Positions 17,457-27,455 are shown, counted from the stretch's first letter. The stretch is 64,000 bases of DNA from Gammaproteobacteria bacterium (GCA_022819855.1 JAJEGN010000013.1:32492-96491); one strand, 5' to 3'. Numbers and translations: made by a program. The notes: generated by a model not told the origin, from the letters alone.

Positions 17457-18413
17457 TTACTGCTGACGGGCGATGTCCGGTCGCCCGGGCACGATTGTTC
17501 CCAGCTCGAAAAAGCTCGACCGCTGCTCGTAGGAAGCCGGAGTGGGCGCGTCGTCTTCAACGTCCCAAACCATTACGCTCACGTCCAGCCGTGAAGCCCC
17601 GCCGCCGGTGACGACGCCTCGCGTCGGGGCCGCGTCGCCATAGTCACGCCCCACGGCGACGCGGATATGGCGGTGGTCGGCGAGCGTGTCGTTGGTCGCG
17701 TCGATGCCGGTCCACCCGAGTTCGGGCAGCAGAAACTCCGCCCAGGCGTGCGTCGCCCCCGCTGAAGCCTGTTCTCCCGGCATGTCTCCCTCGTAAAGGT
17801 AACCCGAGACGTAGCGGCTCGGTACGCCCCAGGATCGGGCGATGGCGATCATCACGTGCGTGTAGTCCTGACACACGCCCATGCCCGTCTTGAGGATGTG
17901 ATCGATGGGTGAATCGACGCCCGTGCGCCCCGGTTCGTAGCTGAATTCCGCATTGAGCGTCGTCGCGAGCTTCCGCAGCGCCTTGAGGGGATCGCGGCCG
18001 CGCCGTATGCCCTTCGCCTCGCAGAACGCTGCCAGCAGGGTGCTCGACCGCGCGAACCGGCTCGGCGCCAGAAACTCCCAGTTCTGCGGCGATGCGGCTT
18101 CGCGGTTCAGCGGTTTCCAGGCGCGGGCGCCGAGACCGTCCGGCAGCGGCGGCGGATCGGTGCTTTCGATCTCGACGTGGGAATGCACGACGGTGTGACG
18201 GTGGGATCGATGGACGTTGAACAGGTGGCAGCTGTTGCCGAAGTGATCGGTGAACGGCACGGTCACCGCGTCCGGCTCGATGGTCAGCGCATAACGCAGG
18301 ACCCGCTGACCGCCGTCGTTGCGTGGCTGCAGTCGCAGCAGCGTCACGCTGTCGCGCGCGGGTTCCCGGAAATTGAATGACGAGACGTGCTCGATCAGCA
18401 AGCGCCGCGTCAC
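17457..18413 (-). CDS. Transglutaminase-like cysteine peptidase-fold protein
   Basis: 318 aa from the GTG at 18413, 8 nt after the alpha-E stop. An N-terminal beta-rich domain (Bact_transglu_N type, residues about 3-85) precedes the transglutaminase core with catalytic Cys in TGMGVCQDYTHV, His in GATHAWAEF and Asp in GIDATND. The family is one of three in a very widespread operon with alpha-E and ATP-grasp proteins; the combination is predicted to make or modify peptides, without an experimentally settled product that I know of. Confidence 0.88.
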   Translation of the reverse strand: MTRRLLIEHVSSFNFREPARDSVTLLRLQPRNDGGQRVLRYALTIEPDAVTVPFTDHFGNSCHLFNVHRSHRHTVVHSHVEIESTDPPPLPDGLGARAWKPLNREAASPQNWEFLAPSRFARSSTLLAAFCEAKGIRRGRDPLKALRKLATTLNAEFSYEPGRTGVDSPIDHILKTGMGVCQDYTHVMIAIARSWGVPSRYVSGYLYEGDMPGEQASAGATHAWAEFLLPELGWTGIDATNDTLADHRHIRVAVGRDYGDAAPTRGVVTGGGASRLDVSVMVWDVEDDAPTPASYEQRSSFFELGTIVPGRPDIARQQ

Positions 18414-18421
18414 CGGACCGG

Positions 18422-19396
18422 TCAAGGCGTGTCCTCGATCTCGTATTCGAAATAGGTCCCCGCGACGTCGTCGTGCAGGCCCCGGCATGACCGGCGGATG
18501 CCTTGAAGCGCGGCCCGCGTTGCAGCGTCGTCGTCGCTGTCGCGTTCCGGCCAGTCGTGATCGATCCCGGAAGCGAGCCGTCCCGCACGGCGGCCGGCCG
18601 CGACCTCCAGCGGCCGCCCGCCGGAAACGAAGTCAAGGGCCTCGATCAACTCGGCGAGCGCATGGCGGATCGAATGTCCGAGCCTGGCGTCGACGACGAG
18701 AAAATCAACGATGCGGCGCGGCTGGTGCTGCAGGGAATAGAGCCGGCGATAGGCGAATTCCGCCTCGCAGATATACAGCAGCGAGCGCCAGTCCGATTCG
18801 TGATGGTGATCGTCCGTCGGGTACAGCCCGATCTGCGCATCGAGCAGCACGGCAAGGAGCTGGGCCCGCTCGATGAAACGCCCGAGCCGCAGAAACTGCC
18901 AGGCCTCGTCCCGGTACATTGCGCTCTCGGCGATGCCGGTGAAGGCGCGCACGGTATTCTCGGTCTGCGCATAGAACATGTCCGGTCGATCGTTCCAGAT
19001 CGTCTCGATGCTCGTGTCGCGCAGCTCCAGAAACGCAAGGTTGAGGCACGACCACATGCTGTCGGGGACGATGTTGCGGACCTGGCGGGCGTTTTCGCGT
19101 GCCCGGGCGACGCAGTTGCGGATCGAATCGGGGTTGTTCGGCTCGAAGGTCAGGTCGTCGGAAAGCGTGTAGGCATCGGCGAGCATGAAATCGTCGTCGT
19201 CCGGATTCGGCGTGAGGCTGCCGGCCACCGGGGCGCGGTCGAGGGCCTGGTACAGGCGCCGCCAGTTGCTGTCGATCTGCTCGACGGGCTGGTCCTCGAG
19301 CGCCGCGATCTGCTCGGAGAGCAGCCGGCACCCGTGCCGCGCCCGTTCCAGGTAACGGCCCATCCAGTACAGGCCTTGGGCGTTGCGCGACAGCAT
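18422..19396 (-). CDS. Alpha-E domain protein (DUF403)
   Basis: 324 aa, all-helical. It begins MLSRNAQGLYWMGRYLERA, the diagnostic start of the alpha-E family, and continues with paired helices including FLRLGRFIERAQLLAVLL. It lies 4 nt after the ATP-grasp gene and 8 nt before the transglutaminase gene. No catalytic motif is evident; the family is thought to support its ATP-grasp partner. Confidence 0.9.
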   Translation of the reverse strand: MLSRNAQGLYWMGRYLERARHGCRLLSEQIAALEDQPVEQIDSNWRRLYQALDRAPVAGSLTPNPDDDDFMLADAYTLSDDLTFEPNNPDSIRNCVARARENARQVRNIVPDSMWSCLNLAFLELRDTSIETIWNDRPDMFYAQTENTVRAFTGIAESAMYRDEAWQFLRLGRFIERAQLLAVLLDAQIGLYPTDDHHHESDWRSLLYICEAEFAYRRLYSLQHQPRRIVDFLVVDARLGHSIRHALAELIEALDFVSGGRPLEVAAGRRAGRLASGIDHDWPERDSDDDAATRAALQGIRRSCRGLHDDVAGTYFEYEIEDTP

Positions 19397-19400
19397 GCGG

Positions 19401-20888
19401 TCAGTCCGACAGCACCCAGAGGTCCTTGCCGCCGCCGCCCTGGCTCGAATTGACGACGAGCGAGCCTTCGACCAGGGCGACCCGGCAGAAGGCGCCCGGC
19501 ACGAGCCGGGTCTCGCGGCCCCGCAGTATGAAGGGCCGAAGATCGACATGGCGCGGTGCGGCGCCGTCGTCGGTGTGGCTCGGCGCCACCGACAGGTCGA
19601 GCACGGGCTGGGAGACGTAGTTTGCCGGGTTCTTGCGCAGCTCCACGGCATAGGCCGCACGTTCTTCGGGCGTGGCGTGCGGGCCGACCAGCATGCCGTA
19701 ACCGCCGGATTCGCCGACCATCTTGACGACGAGCTTGTCGAGATTGTCTAGCGTGTACGTCAAGCCGTCCGGATCCCGGCACAGATGCGTCTCCACATTG
19801 GCGAGCAACGGCTCTTCGGCGAGGTAGTAGCGGATCATTTCCGGCACGTAGGCATAGACGCTCTTGTCGTCGGCGACACCGGTGCCCGGCGCGTTGGCAA
19901 TCGTGACGTTGCCGAGCCGGTAGGCATGGAAGAGGCCGGGCGTGCCGAGCAGGGAATCGGGCCTGAAGGCCAGCGGGTCGATGAAGTCGTCATCCACGCG
20001 GCGGTAGATCACGTCGACCCTTCGGAGCCCCTCGGTCGTACGCATGTAGACAAACCCGTTGTGCACGACGAGGTCGCTGCCCTGGACGAGTTCCACGCCC
20101 ATTTCCTGGGCAAGGAACATGTGCTCGTAGAAGGCGGAGTTGTAGACGCCGGGTGTCAGCAGGACGATGCAGGGATCGGTGACGCCGGAAGGCGCGAGTT
20201 CCTCGAGCGTCCGGCGCAACAGCACTCCGTAGTGGTCGATGCGGCGCACGCGGTGACGCCGGAACAGGTTGCGCAGACTCCTCTTGAGCGCCCGCCGGTT
20301 GGCGAGCATGTAGGAGACTCCGGACGGAACGCGCAGGTTGTCCTCGAGTACGGCGAAGCCGTCGTTGGTCCGCACGATGTCCGTGCCGCAGACCGCGACG
20401 TAGACGCCGTGCGGCACGCGCAGACCCTGCATCTCGATGCGGTATTGCGGGCAGCCGCGCACGAGGGCCGTCGGCACGACGCCATCGCTGAGGATATGGG
20501 CCTGCCCGTAGACGTCGCCGAGGAAGCGATTGAGCGCATCGAGCCGCTGTCTGAGCCCGCGCTCGATCAGATCCCAGTCGGCCGCGTCGAGCAGCCTCGG
20601 CAGGAAGTCGATCGGGATGATCCGCTCCTGCGCGTCGTCCTCGCCATGGACCGCGAAGGTGATGCCCTGGTGCAGGAAGGACCGCTCCGCATACTCCTGC
20701 ATGGCCGCGATTTCGGCAGGCCGCATCCCGTCGAGCGCATCGCAGAGCTCGCGGCAATGCGGCCGGGGCACGCCGGGCGCCTCGAACATCTCGTCGTAGA
20801 ACTTCGGCAGCGTCTCGTAGCCCGCGAACAGGCTCTTGCCGGCCGCCTCACCGGCGCCGTCAGGTCTCGATTGCCTCCGTGATGGCAT
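19401..20888 (-). CDS. Circularly permuted type 2 ATP-grasp protein
   Basis: 495 aa from the ATG at 20888; the open frame extends to 21002 but those residues are not conserved-looking. Recognisable blocks are YDEMFEAPGVPRPHC at the N-terminus, IDFLPRLL, YVAVCGTDIVRTNDG with LEDNLRVPSGVSYMLANR, and VVKMVGESGGYGMLVGP near the C-terminus, typical of the family. Known fold: ATP-dependent carboxylate-amine ligase. It leads the three-gene module with alpha-E and transglutaminase. Confidence 0.9.
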   Translation of the reverse strand: MPSRRQSRPDGAGEAAGKSLFAGYETLPKFYDEMFEAPGVPRPHCRELCDALDGMRPAEIAAMQEYAERSFLHQGITFAVHGEDDAQERIIPIDFLPRLLDAADWDLIERGLRQRLDALNRFLGDVYGQAHILSDGVVPTALVRGCPQYRIEMQGLRVPHGVYVAVCGTDIVRTNDGFAVLEDNLRVPSGVSYMLANRRALKRSLRNLFRRHRVRRIDHYGVLLRRTLEELAPSGVTDPCIVLLTPGVYNSAFYEHMFLAQEMGVELVQGSDLVVHNGFVYMRTTEGLRRVDVIYRRVDDDFIDPLAFRPDSLLGTPGLFHAYRLGNVTIANAPGTGVADDKSVYAYVPEMIRYYLAEEPLLANVETHLCRDPDGLTYTLDNLDKLVVKMVGESGGYGMLVGPHATPEERAAYAVELRKNPANYVSQPVLDLSVAPSHTDDGAAPRHVDLRPFILRGRETRLVPGAFCRVALVEGSLVVNSSQGGGGKDLWVLSD

Positions 20889-21076
20889 TGAGTCGCGCGA
20901 ACTCGCTGGCGGTTTAGTTGGCCGCGATTGTGGCCGGTAAAGGAGCGGCCCGCAACCGCGCGGGCGGGCTCCGCAAGGCGGCCGACGCCCGTCGGCCGGC
21001 ATCCGATTCCAGCGTCGTGAACTGCAAGCGGTGCTGCGGAGACTAAAATCATGGAGTGGAAGGAACGACCACGCGA

Positions 21077-24000
21077 ATGACTTCGACGCGAAATTCCGGC
21101 GGTCTTGCGGCGCTCCGTTCCGCCATCCGCCGCGCCAGGTTCACGGACGAGGAATCGCTCGTCGCGGCGTTGCTCGATGCGGCGCCCTACGACGAGGAAG
21201 TCGCCGGGCAGATCGAGGACGACGCGGCCGCACTGGTCCGCTCGGTGCGCGCCGACCGCGCCGGACGCACGGTGCTCGACCGCTTTCTCGCCGAGTACGG
21301 CCTCAGCAACCAGGAAGGCGTCGCGCTCATGTGCCTGGCCGAGGCGCTGCTCAGGATTCCCGACAGCAGGACGGCCGAACGGCTCATCGCCGACAAGCTC
21401 GGCGCGGGCGCCTGGTCGTCGCACATCGGGCATTCCGACGACCTGCTCGTCAACGCCTCCACATGGGCGCTGATGCTGACGGGACGCGTGGTCGCTCTCG
21501 ACCGGGCGTTCGCGAGCGACCCCCTCGAATGGATGCGGCGCCTCGCCAAGCGGCTCGGGGAACCGGTGATCCAGGGCGCGCTGCGCCAGGCGATGCATAT
21601 CCTGGGCGCGGAGTTCGTGCTCGGCCGGACGATCGGGGAGGCCCTGAGCCGGAGCGCTTCGCCCGGACCCTACTCCTACGACATGCTCGGCGAAGGCGCG
21701 CGGGACGCGGAAGCCGCGCAGCGTTATCTGGAGGCCTACGCCTGCGCCATCGCATCGCTGGCGAAGGCAGAGCCGGCGCCCCTCCCGCCGAAACACCCGG
21801 ATTTCGATCGAGGACCCGATGCAGGCCTTGGCCTGAGCGCGCCCGCGGAAACGTCGCCCTCCGGCCGGTCGATGAAGACTCCTCGCTCCGGCCTGCGCAC
21901 AGGCGCGGAAGCGTCCGTGTCAGTGAAGCTCTCGGCCCTGCATCCGCGCTACGAGTTCGCACAGCGCGAGCGCGTGCACTGCGAGCTCTACCCGCGACTG
22001 AAGTCGCTGGCCGAGAACGCCCGCACGGTCGGTATCGCGCTCACCGTCGACGCCGAGGAAGCCGATCGTCTGGATCTCTCGCTCGAGCTCGTCGAGCGTC
22101 TGGCCATGGACGACGACCTGTCGGACTGGCCAGGACTCGGCATGGCCGTGCAGGCCTACGGCAAGCGCGCACTGCCCGTCATCGACTGGCTGGCCGCACT
22201 GGCCCGCGACTCGGGACGCCGCATTCCCGTTCGGCTCGTCAAGGGCGCCTACTGGGACGCCGAGATCAAGCACGCGCAGACGTTCGGCCATCCCGACTTT
22301 CCCGTGTTCACGCGCAAGGCGAACACGGATCTCTGTTATCTCGTCTGCGCGCGCCGGATGCTCGAACACCCAAGGGAACTCGCGGCCCAGTTCGCGACGC
22401 ACAACGCCCACACCGTCGCTGCCGTCATGGCGCTGGCCGGGCCGTTTCGCGACTTCGAGTTCCAGCGGCTGCACGGCATGGGCGAAACGCTCTATCGCGC
22501 GGCCGCGGCGCATTACCCCGACCTGCCGCCCGTCCGCGTCTATGCGCCGGTCGGCTCACACGAGGACCTGCTCGCCTATCTCGTGCGCCGTCTGCTCGAA
22601 AACGGCGCGAACGCCTCGTTCGTGAACCGGGTGCTCAACGAGCGGCTGCCGCCGGAAACGCTCGTGGCCGACCCGCTGCGCCAGGTGCGCGCGACCTCCC
22701 CTGCCGCGCATCCGGGCATCCGTGCGCCTCGGGAGCTTTTCGGCGATCGGCGCGTGAACTCGGCGGGACTCGATCTGACCGATGCCGAGAACACCGGGGG
22801 GCTCCAACGGCATTGTGAGGCGCTGACCGGGTCGCCCATCCATGCGGCCCCCATCGTTGCCGCCGCGGCGGTCGGCTCCTCCGGCGCGGCGTCCCGCCTC
22901 TCCGGTGGCGCGCCCGGCGCTGCCGGGCACGCAGCATCCGATGTTCCCGCGAATGCGGTGGAAGGCGCCCGCCGTGCGATCAGGAACCCCGCCAGACACG
23001 AGGAACTGGTCGGCTACTGCATCGATGCCGGACCGGCCGATGTCGAACGCGCCGTGGAACACGCGGCGCACGCCCAGCCTGCCTGGAACGACGCCGGAGC
23101 GGCGCAGCGCGCGGGCACGCTCGAGACCGCCGCAGACAGCCTCGAAGCGGCGCTCGAGCGGTTCGTTGCCCTGCTCGTCAAGGAAGCGGGCAAGACGCTG
23201 CCCGATGCCGTCGCCGAAGTCCGCGAGGCCGTGGACTTCTGCCGTTACTACGCCGCGGAAGCGAGACGGCTCACGGCCGAACCCGCGGCGCTTCCCGGAC
23301 CCACCGGCGAATCGAATCGGCTGAGCTTGCACGGCCGCGGCGTATTCGCCTGCATCAGTCCCTGGAACTTTCCGCTCGCGATCTTTGTCGGCCAGGTCGG
23401 CGCGGCGCTCGTGACCGGCAACGCGGTCGTGGCCAAGCCGGCCGAGGAGACGCCGCTGATCGCCTTCGAGACCGTTCGCCTGCTTCACGCGGCCGGTGTC
23501 CCGGCCGGCGTGCTGCAACTGCTCACGGGTGACGGCACGGTCGGCGCGGCGCTCGTGTCGCATCCCGGGATTGCGGGCGTGGCCTTCACCGGCAGCACGC
23601 AGACCGCCCGGCGCATCAACCGTGCGCTGGCCGAGCGCGACGCGCCCATCGCGCCGCTGATCGCCGAGACCGGCGGGCAGAACGTGATGTTCGTCGATTC
23701 GACCGCGTTGCCCGAACAGGTCACCGACGATGTCATCCAGTCGGCCTTCGGCAGCGCCGGGCAGCGCTGTTCGGCCCTGCGCGTGCTGTACCTGCAGGAC
23801 GACATCGCGGACCGAACGCTTGGGATGATCAAGGGCGCCATGGACGAGTTGCGCGTCGGCGATCCGGCCAGGCTCGAAACCGATGTCGGGCCCGTCATTT
23901 CGCGGACCGCCGCCGCGGCGCTCGAGAAACATGTCGCCCGGCTCGCCGCCGAGGGCGCAAGCCGGCATACGGCGCAGCTCACCGCCGAATGCCGCAACGG

Positions 24001-24409
24001 CACGTTCGTCGCGCCGGAACTGCTTGAAATCGAGACCATACGGCAGCTCGACGGGGAACAGTTCGGACCGATCCTGCACGTCGTCAGGTTTGCCGGCCGG
24101 GAGATCGAGTCGGCGGTCAGCGAAGCCATGAGCACAGGCTATGGACTCACGCTCGGGCTCCACAGCCGCATCGAGGGCCGCGCCGAGCGCCTGTTCGAGA
24201 TGGTTTCAGTCGGCAACGTCTACGTGAACCGCAACATGGTCGGCGCGGTCGTCGGCTCGCAGCCCTTCGGCGGCCAGGGGCTCTCGGGAACGGGGCCCAA
24301 GGCCGGCGGCCCGCACTACCTGCTGCGCTTCACGACGGAGAAGGTGCTCACGCTCAACACCGCGGCGATCGGCGGCAACATGGAACTGCTGTCGCTCGAC
24401 GACGGCTGA
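21077..24409 (+). CDS. putA: Bifunctional proline dehydrogenase / 1-pyrroline-5-carboxylate dehydrogenase
   Basis: 1110 aa from ATG 21077 (a GTG at 21056 is also in frame). There is no N-terminal ribbon-helix-helix, so it is a catalytic-only PutA, not a repressor. The proline dehydrogenase barrel includes SVKLSALHPRYEF, VRLVKGAYWDAEIK and NAHTVAAVM; the aldehyde dehydrogenase half has ISPWNFPLAIF, IAETGGQN with its Glu, and SAGQRCSALR with the catalytic Cys, ending QPFGGQGLSGTGPKAGGP. Two low-complexity stretches rich in Ala, Gly, Ser and Pro, around residues 240-283 and 588-625, interrupt the usual core and linker. Converts proline to glutamate, feeding electrons to quinone and NAD. Confidence 0.95.
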   Translation: MTSTRNSGGLAALRSAIRRARFTDEESLVAALLDAAPYDEEVAGQIEDDAAALVRSVRADRAGRTVLDRFLAEYGLSNQEGVALMCLAEALLRIPDSRTAERLIADKLGAGAWSSHIGHSDDLLVNASTWALMLTGRVVALDRAFASDPLEWMRRLAKRLGEPVIQGALRQAMHILGAEFVLGRTIGEALSRSASPGPYSYDMLGEGARDAEAAQRYLEAYACAIASLAKAEPAPLPPKHPDFDRGPDAGLGLSAPAETSPSGRSMKTPRSGLRTGAEASVSVKLSALHPRYEFAQRERVHCELYPRLKSLAENARTVGIALTVDAEEADRLDLSLELVERLAMDDDLSDWPGLGMAVQAYGKRALPVIDWLAALARDSGRRIPVRLVKGAYWDAEIKHAQTFGHPDFPVFTRKANTDLCYLVCARRMLEHPRELAAQFATHNAHTVAAVMALAGPFRDFEFQRLHGMGETLYRAAAAHYPDLPPVRVYAPVGSHEDLLAYLVRRLLENGANASFVNRVLNERLPPETLVADPLRQVRATSPAAHPGIRAPRELFGDRRVNSAGLDLTDAENTGGLQRHCEALTGSPIHAAPIVAAAAVGSSGAASRLSGGAPGAAGHAASDVPANAVEGARRAIRNPARHEELVGYCIDAGPADVERAVEHAAHAQPAWNDAGAAQRAGTLETAADSLEAALERFVALLVKEAGKTLPDAVAEVREAVDFCRYYAAEARRLTAEPAALPGPTGESNRLSLHGRGVFACISPWNFPLAIFVGQVGAALVTGNAVVAKPAEETPLIAFETVRLLHAAGVPAGVLQLLTGDGTVGAALVSHPGIAGVAFTGSTQTARRINRALAERDAPIAPLIAETGGQNVMFVDSTALPEQVTDDVIQSAFGSAGQRCSALRVLYLQDDIADRTLGMIKGAMDELRVGDPARLETDVGPVISRTAAAALEKHVARLAAEGASRHTAQLTAECRNGTFVAPELLEIETIRQLDGEQFGPILHVVRFAGREIESAVSEAMSTGYGLTLGLHSRIEGRAERLFEMVSVGNVYVNRNMVGAVVGSQPFGGQGLSGTGPKAGGPHYLLRFTTEKVLTLNTAAIGGNMELLSLDDG

Positions 24410-24645
24410 TTGCGGCACGATCCGCCGTATGTCGTCACCGTGCCGCATGCGTTGCCGGCGTTTCCCGGAGACTGGCGGGAAACACCCGGCAGACACCGGT
24501 GATCGGCATGAGCTTGCCGACGATCTCCGGCGGGGGTGAATCGAATCGCGCACGGCTCCCGCCTGCTTGCACGCTTCCGGTCAGGTTGACCGCCTCGGAC
24601 CTCCTGCGGATGATACGGCGAGATTCTTCGAACGAGAGCCGAACG
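24410..24645 (+). other. Intergenic region after putA
   Basis: 236 bp with no convincing gene. An inverted GC-rich repeat (about 24455-24500, with GGCGTTTCCCGGAGA and related sequence) might aid termination, but lacks a T-run. Confidence 0.2.
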
Positions 24646-25467
24646 ATGCGACGATGCCTGTTCCCGCCTGTCCGCCCGCCACTGCCACGCGCTACCGCAG
24701 TCGTCATCTGCGCGACCGCCGTCATCGCGACACCCGCAGCCGCGCAGGTCGACCTGTCCGGCTACTGGCAACGCATCCGCCACGAGTGGGAGCAACCGCA
24801 GGGCGGCCCCGAGATCGGCGACTACAGCCTGTACCCGCTCAACGAGGAGGCGCTGTCGCGCTCGCATGCCTACGATCCGGCGATCGAGGAAGTCCAGCAG
24901 CAGCGCCAGTGCTGGCCGCATTCGATCGGCTACGCCATGTTCAGCCTCGCGCCGATGCATATCCGGCACGAGGAGAACTCGATCCACTTTCGCGTCATGG
25001 CCAACGAGGCGATCCGAACGGTCTGGATGGACGGGCGCCCGCACCCGCCGGAGCACGCGCTGCACACCTGGTACGGCTTCTCCACGGGAGCGTGGGAAGG
25101 CGACACGCTCGTCGTCACGACGACACACGTCAAGGAAGGACACGTGCGGCGCAACGGCGTACCGCATAGCGACCTGATGACGGTGACGGAGTATTTCACG
25201 CGGCATGGAGAGGACCTGCTGACGATGGTCATGGTGTTCGACGACCCGATCTACATGACCGAGCCGCTCGTTCGCCACATGACCTTCCGCTACGACCCCG
25301 ACGCGACGATGCCCGAATACCCCTGCGAGGAGCGGGAACTCGTCGAACTCGGCGGAGCGCAGCTCATCCCCCACTTCCTGCCGGGCGAGAACCCGTTCCT
25401 CGAAGGCGCGAACGTCGACTTCTTCTCGGGAGAGGAAGTCAACGTCGGCGAGGAACTCAGGCGATGA
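24646..25467 (+). CDS. Secreted protein of unknown function (GxWDGDTLVV family)
   Basis: 273 aa from the ATG at 24646, which begins a Sec signal ending AAAQ near residue 36. The mature part starts VDLSGYWQRI and contains TGAWEGDTLVVTTTHV followed by VTEYFTRHGEDLLTM, a pattern shared with the protein at 37876-38700 (VGHWDGDTLVVETINF). Such proteins are frequent in proteobacteria rich in secreted enzymes; I know of no assigned function. A close MBL hydrolase follows. Confidence 0.7.
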   Translation: MRRCLFPPVRPPLPRATAVVICATAVIATPAAAQVDLSGYWQRIRHEWEQPQGGPEIGDYSLYPLNEEALSRSHAYDPAIEEVQQQRQCWPHSIGYAMFSLAPMHIRHEENSIHFRVMANEAIRTVWMDGRPHPPEHALHTWYGFSTGAWEGDTLVVTTTHVKEGHVRRNGVPHSDLMTVTEYFTRHGEDLLTMVMVFDDPIYMTEPLVRHMTFRYDPDATMPEYPCEERELVELGGAQLIPHFLPGENPFLEGANVDFFSGEEVNVGEELRR

Positions 25468-25628
25468 CGGCGGGGCCGGCCCCGCCGCGTTCGCCTGCGG
25501 CTCGCCACCTCCCGGGCTCCGCCAGCCGAAAGCCGTGCGTGGCGCGAAGGAACTCAAGTGCGGCAAGCTGCGGATTCCGCGGAACCCGCAGTCGTCCCGG
25601 CAACGTACGGCGGAGACTTCGCATCGTC

Positions 25629-26597
25629 GTGCACAGCCTGCAGACCCTTGTCGCCGCCGCATGTTGCGCTGCGTCGCTTCAAACCTTCGCGCAAACCGAT
25701 TTCTCCAACGTCGAGATCGTCACCCACCACGTCTCAGGCAACGTCCACATGCTCGTCGGCGCGGGCGGCAACATGGCGGTTTCGGTCGGCGAGGACGGGG
25801 TGCTCCTCGTCGACAACCAGTTCGCGCCGCTGACCGACAAGATCGTCGCGGCGATTCGGACGCTGTCGGACGCACCCATCCGCTTCGTCATCAACACCCA
25901 TGTGCACGGCGATCACACCGGCGGCAACGCGAACTTCGCGGCGCTCGGCGCCACCCTCGTCGCACACGAAAACGTGCGCGCGCGGCTCGCCGCCGCCGAC
26001 AGCCCCGAAGGGGCGCTGCCGGTCCTGACGTTTGACGAAGAGATCAGCTTTCACTTCAACGGCGAAGAGGTCTCGATCATCCCGACGGTGAGCCCCGCCC
26101 ACACCGACGGCGACACGCTCGTCTACTTCAGGGAGTCCAACGTCATCCACACGGGCGACGTGTTCGTCACGCTGAGTTTCCCGGTCGCCGATACCAGCAA
26201 CGGCGGGCGGCTGACCGGACACATCGACGTGCTCAACCAGCTCCTCGAGCTGAGCCATACGGCGGCGGGATTCCTGTCGGGCTTCGGCAACGCACCGGGC
26301 GCCTATCCCGAGCGGCCGGTAGGTGCGCTCGGCCGGCCGCACGACCGCAGCGATACGCTGATCGTCCCGGGCCATGGCCGGCTGGCCGACGAAGTGGAAC
26401 TGCTCCTGTTCCGCAACATGATCGTCGTCATCCGAGACCGGGTACGGACCTGGGCCGAGCGCGGCATGACGCTCGAAGAGATCATCGCGGCGCGCCCGGC
26501 GCTGGGCTGGGAAGCGCGCTACGGCGCGGATACCGGGCCGCGCACGACGCGGCGGTTCATCGAAACGCTCTACAACGAGGTCACCGCCGGCGAATGA
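25629..26597 (+). CDS. Secreted metallo-beta-lactamase-fold hydrolase
   Basis: 322 aa from the GTG at 25629 that opens a hydrophobic signal ending FAQ; earlier frame is open but unlike a signal. Zinc-binding motif NTHVHGDHTGG, a downstream SPAHTDGDTLVYF His, and VPGHGRL match class B3-like or quorum/aryl-sulfatase-like MBL hydrolases. Substrate unknown. The start is the least certain element. Confidence 0.8.
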   Translation: MHSLQTLVAAACCAASLQTFAQTDFSNVEIVTHHVSGNVHMLVGAGGNMAVSVGEDGVLLVDNQFAPLTDKIVAAIRTLSDAPIRFVINTHVHGDHTGGNANFAALGATLVAHENVRARLAAADSPEGALPVLTFDEEISFHFNGEEVSIIPTVSPAHTDGDTLVYFRESNVIHTGDVFVTLSFPVADTSNGGRLTGHIDVLNQLLELSHTAAGFLSGFGNAPGAYPERPVGALGRPHDRSDTLIVPGHGRLADEVELLLFRNMIVVIRDRVRTWAERGMTLEEIIAARPALGWEARYGADTGPRTTRRFIETLYNEVTAGE

Positions 26598-26705
26598 GCC
26601 TGAACCGGGAACGTTGCCGAACCCCGCCGTCAGGCTCCGCACGCCTGGCATCGACCGCGGTGGCCGACTGACCCGGCGGCGGGCGCAGCGAAGCACTTTC
26701 AGGAC

Positions 26706-27455
26706 ATGCGCGGACGCATCGCACGCTCGACGCTGACCGCAGCGGCCCTGCTGTTGTCGGCGTCGCCGCGGGCAGAGGTCGCGACCGTCGCCGTCGCCGC
26801 GAATTTCCTCGTGCCGATGCAGACCCTCGCGACGGCGTTCCAGGACCGGACCGGCCATGAACTCGTCCTCGTGCCGGGCTCGACGGGCCAGCTTTACGCG
26901 CAGATCCTCAACGGCGCACCGTTCGACGCGTTCCTCGCCGCCGACGCGGACCGACCGGCCCGGCTCGTCGACAACGGCCTCGCGGTCGGCGGGAGCCGGT
27001 TCACCTACGCGCGCGGCCGGCTCGCGCTCTGGAGTGCCGATCCGGGAGCTTTCGATGACCGCGGCATCGAGCGATTGACCGGCGGCGACTTTCGCCACGT
27101 CGCGATCGCAAGCCCGGAGCTCGCCCCATACGGCGCCGCGGCACGGCAGGTCCTGGAGCAGCTCGATGTGTGGGAGGCACTCAGGTCGCGAACCGCCGTC
27201 GGCCAGAGCATCGGCCAGGCCTTCGCGATGACCGCCACGGGCAATGCGGAACTCGGGCTCGTCGCGCTGTCGCAGGCGCTCGCTTACGACGGTCCGGCAA
27301 GCTACGTCACGGTTCCGCCGGAGTTCCACGAGCCGATCGAACAGGACGCAGTATTGCTTGATCGGGGCGCCGACAACCCCGCGGCGGTCGCATTCATGGC
27401 GTTTCTGCAATCCGGCGAGACACGCCGGATCATACGCGACGCAGGATACCTCTGA
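26706..27455 (+). CDS. modA: Molybdate-type ABC transporter periplasmic binding protein, orphan
   Basis: 249 aa with a Sec signal (to about residue 24) and family blocks VAVAANFLVPMQ, STGQLYAQILNGAPFDAFLAADADRP, and GNAELGLVALSQ. It matches ModA by pattern. No permease or ATPase gene follows, and neither modB nor modC lies elsewhere in the window. A molybdenum hydroxylase (2429-6209) and a molybdenum formate dehydrogenase (62750 onward) are present nearby and would need molybdate. Confidence 0.85.
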   Translation: MRGRIARSTLTAAALLLSASPRAEVATVAVAANFLVPMQTLATAFQDRTGHELVLVPGSTGQLYAQILNGAPFDAFLAADADRPARLVDNGLAVGGSRFTYARGRLALWSADPGAFDDRGIERLTGGDFRHVAIASPELAPYGAAARQVLEQLDVWEALRSRTAVGQSIGQAFAMTATGNAELGLVALSQALAYDGPASYVTVPPEFHEPIEQDAVLLDRGADNPAAVAFMAFLQSGETRRIIRDAGYL

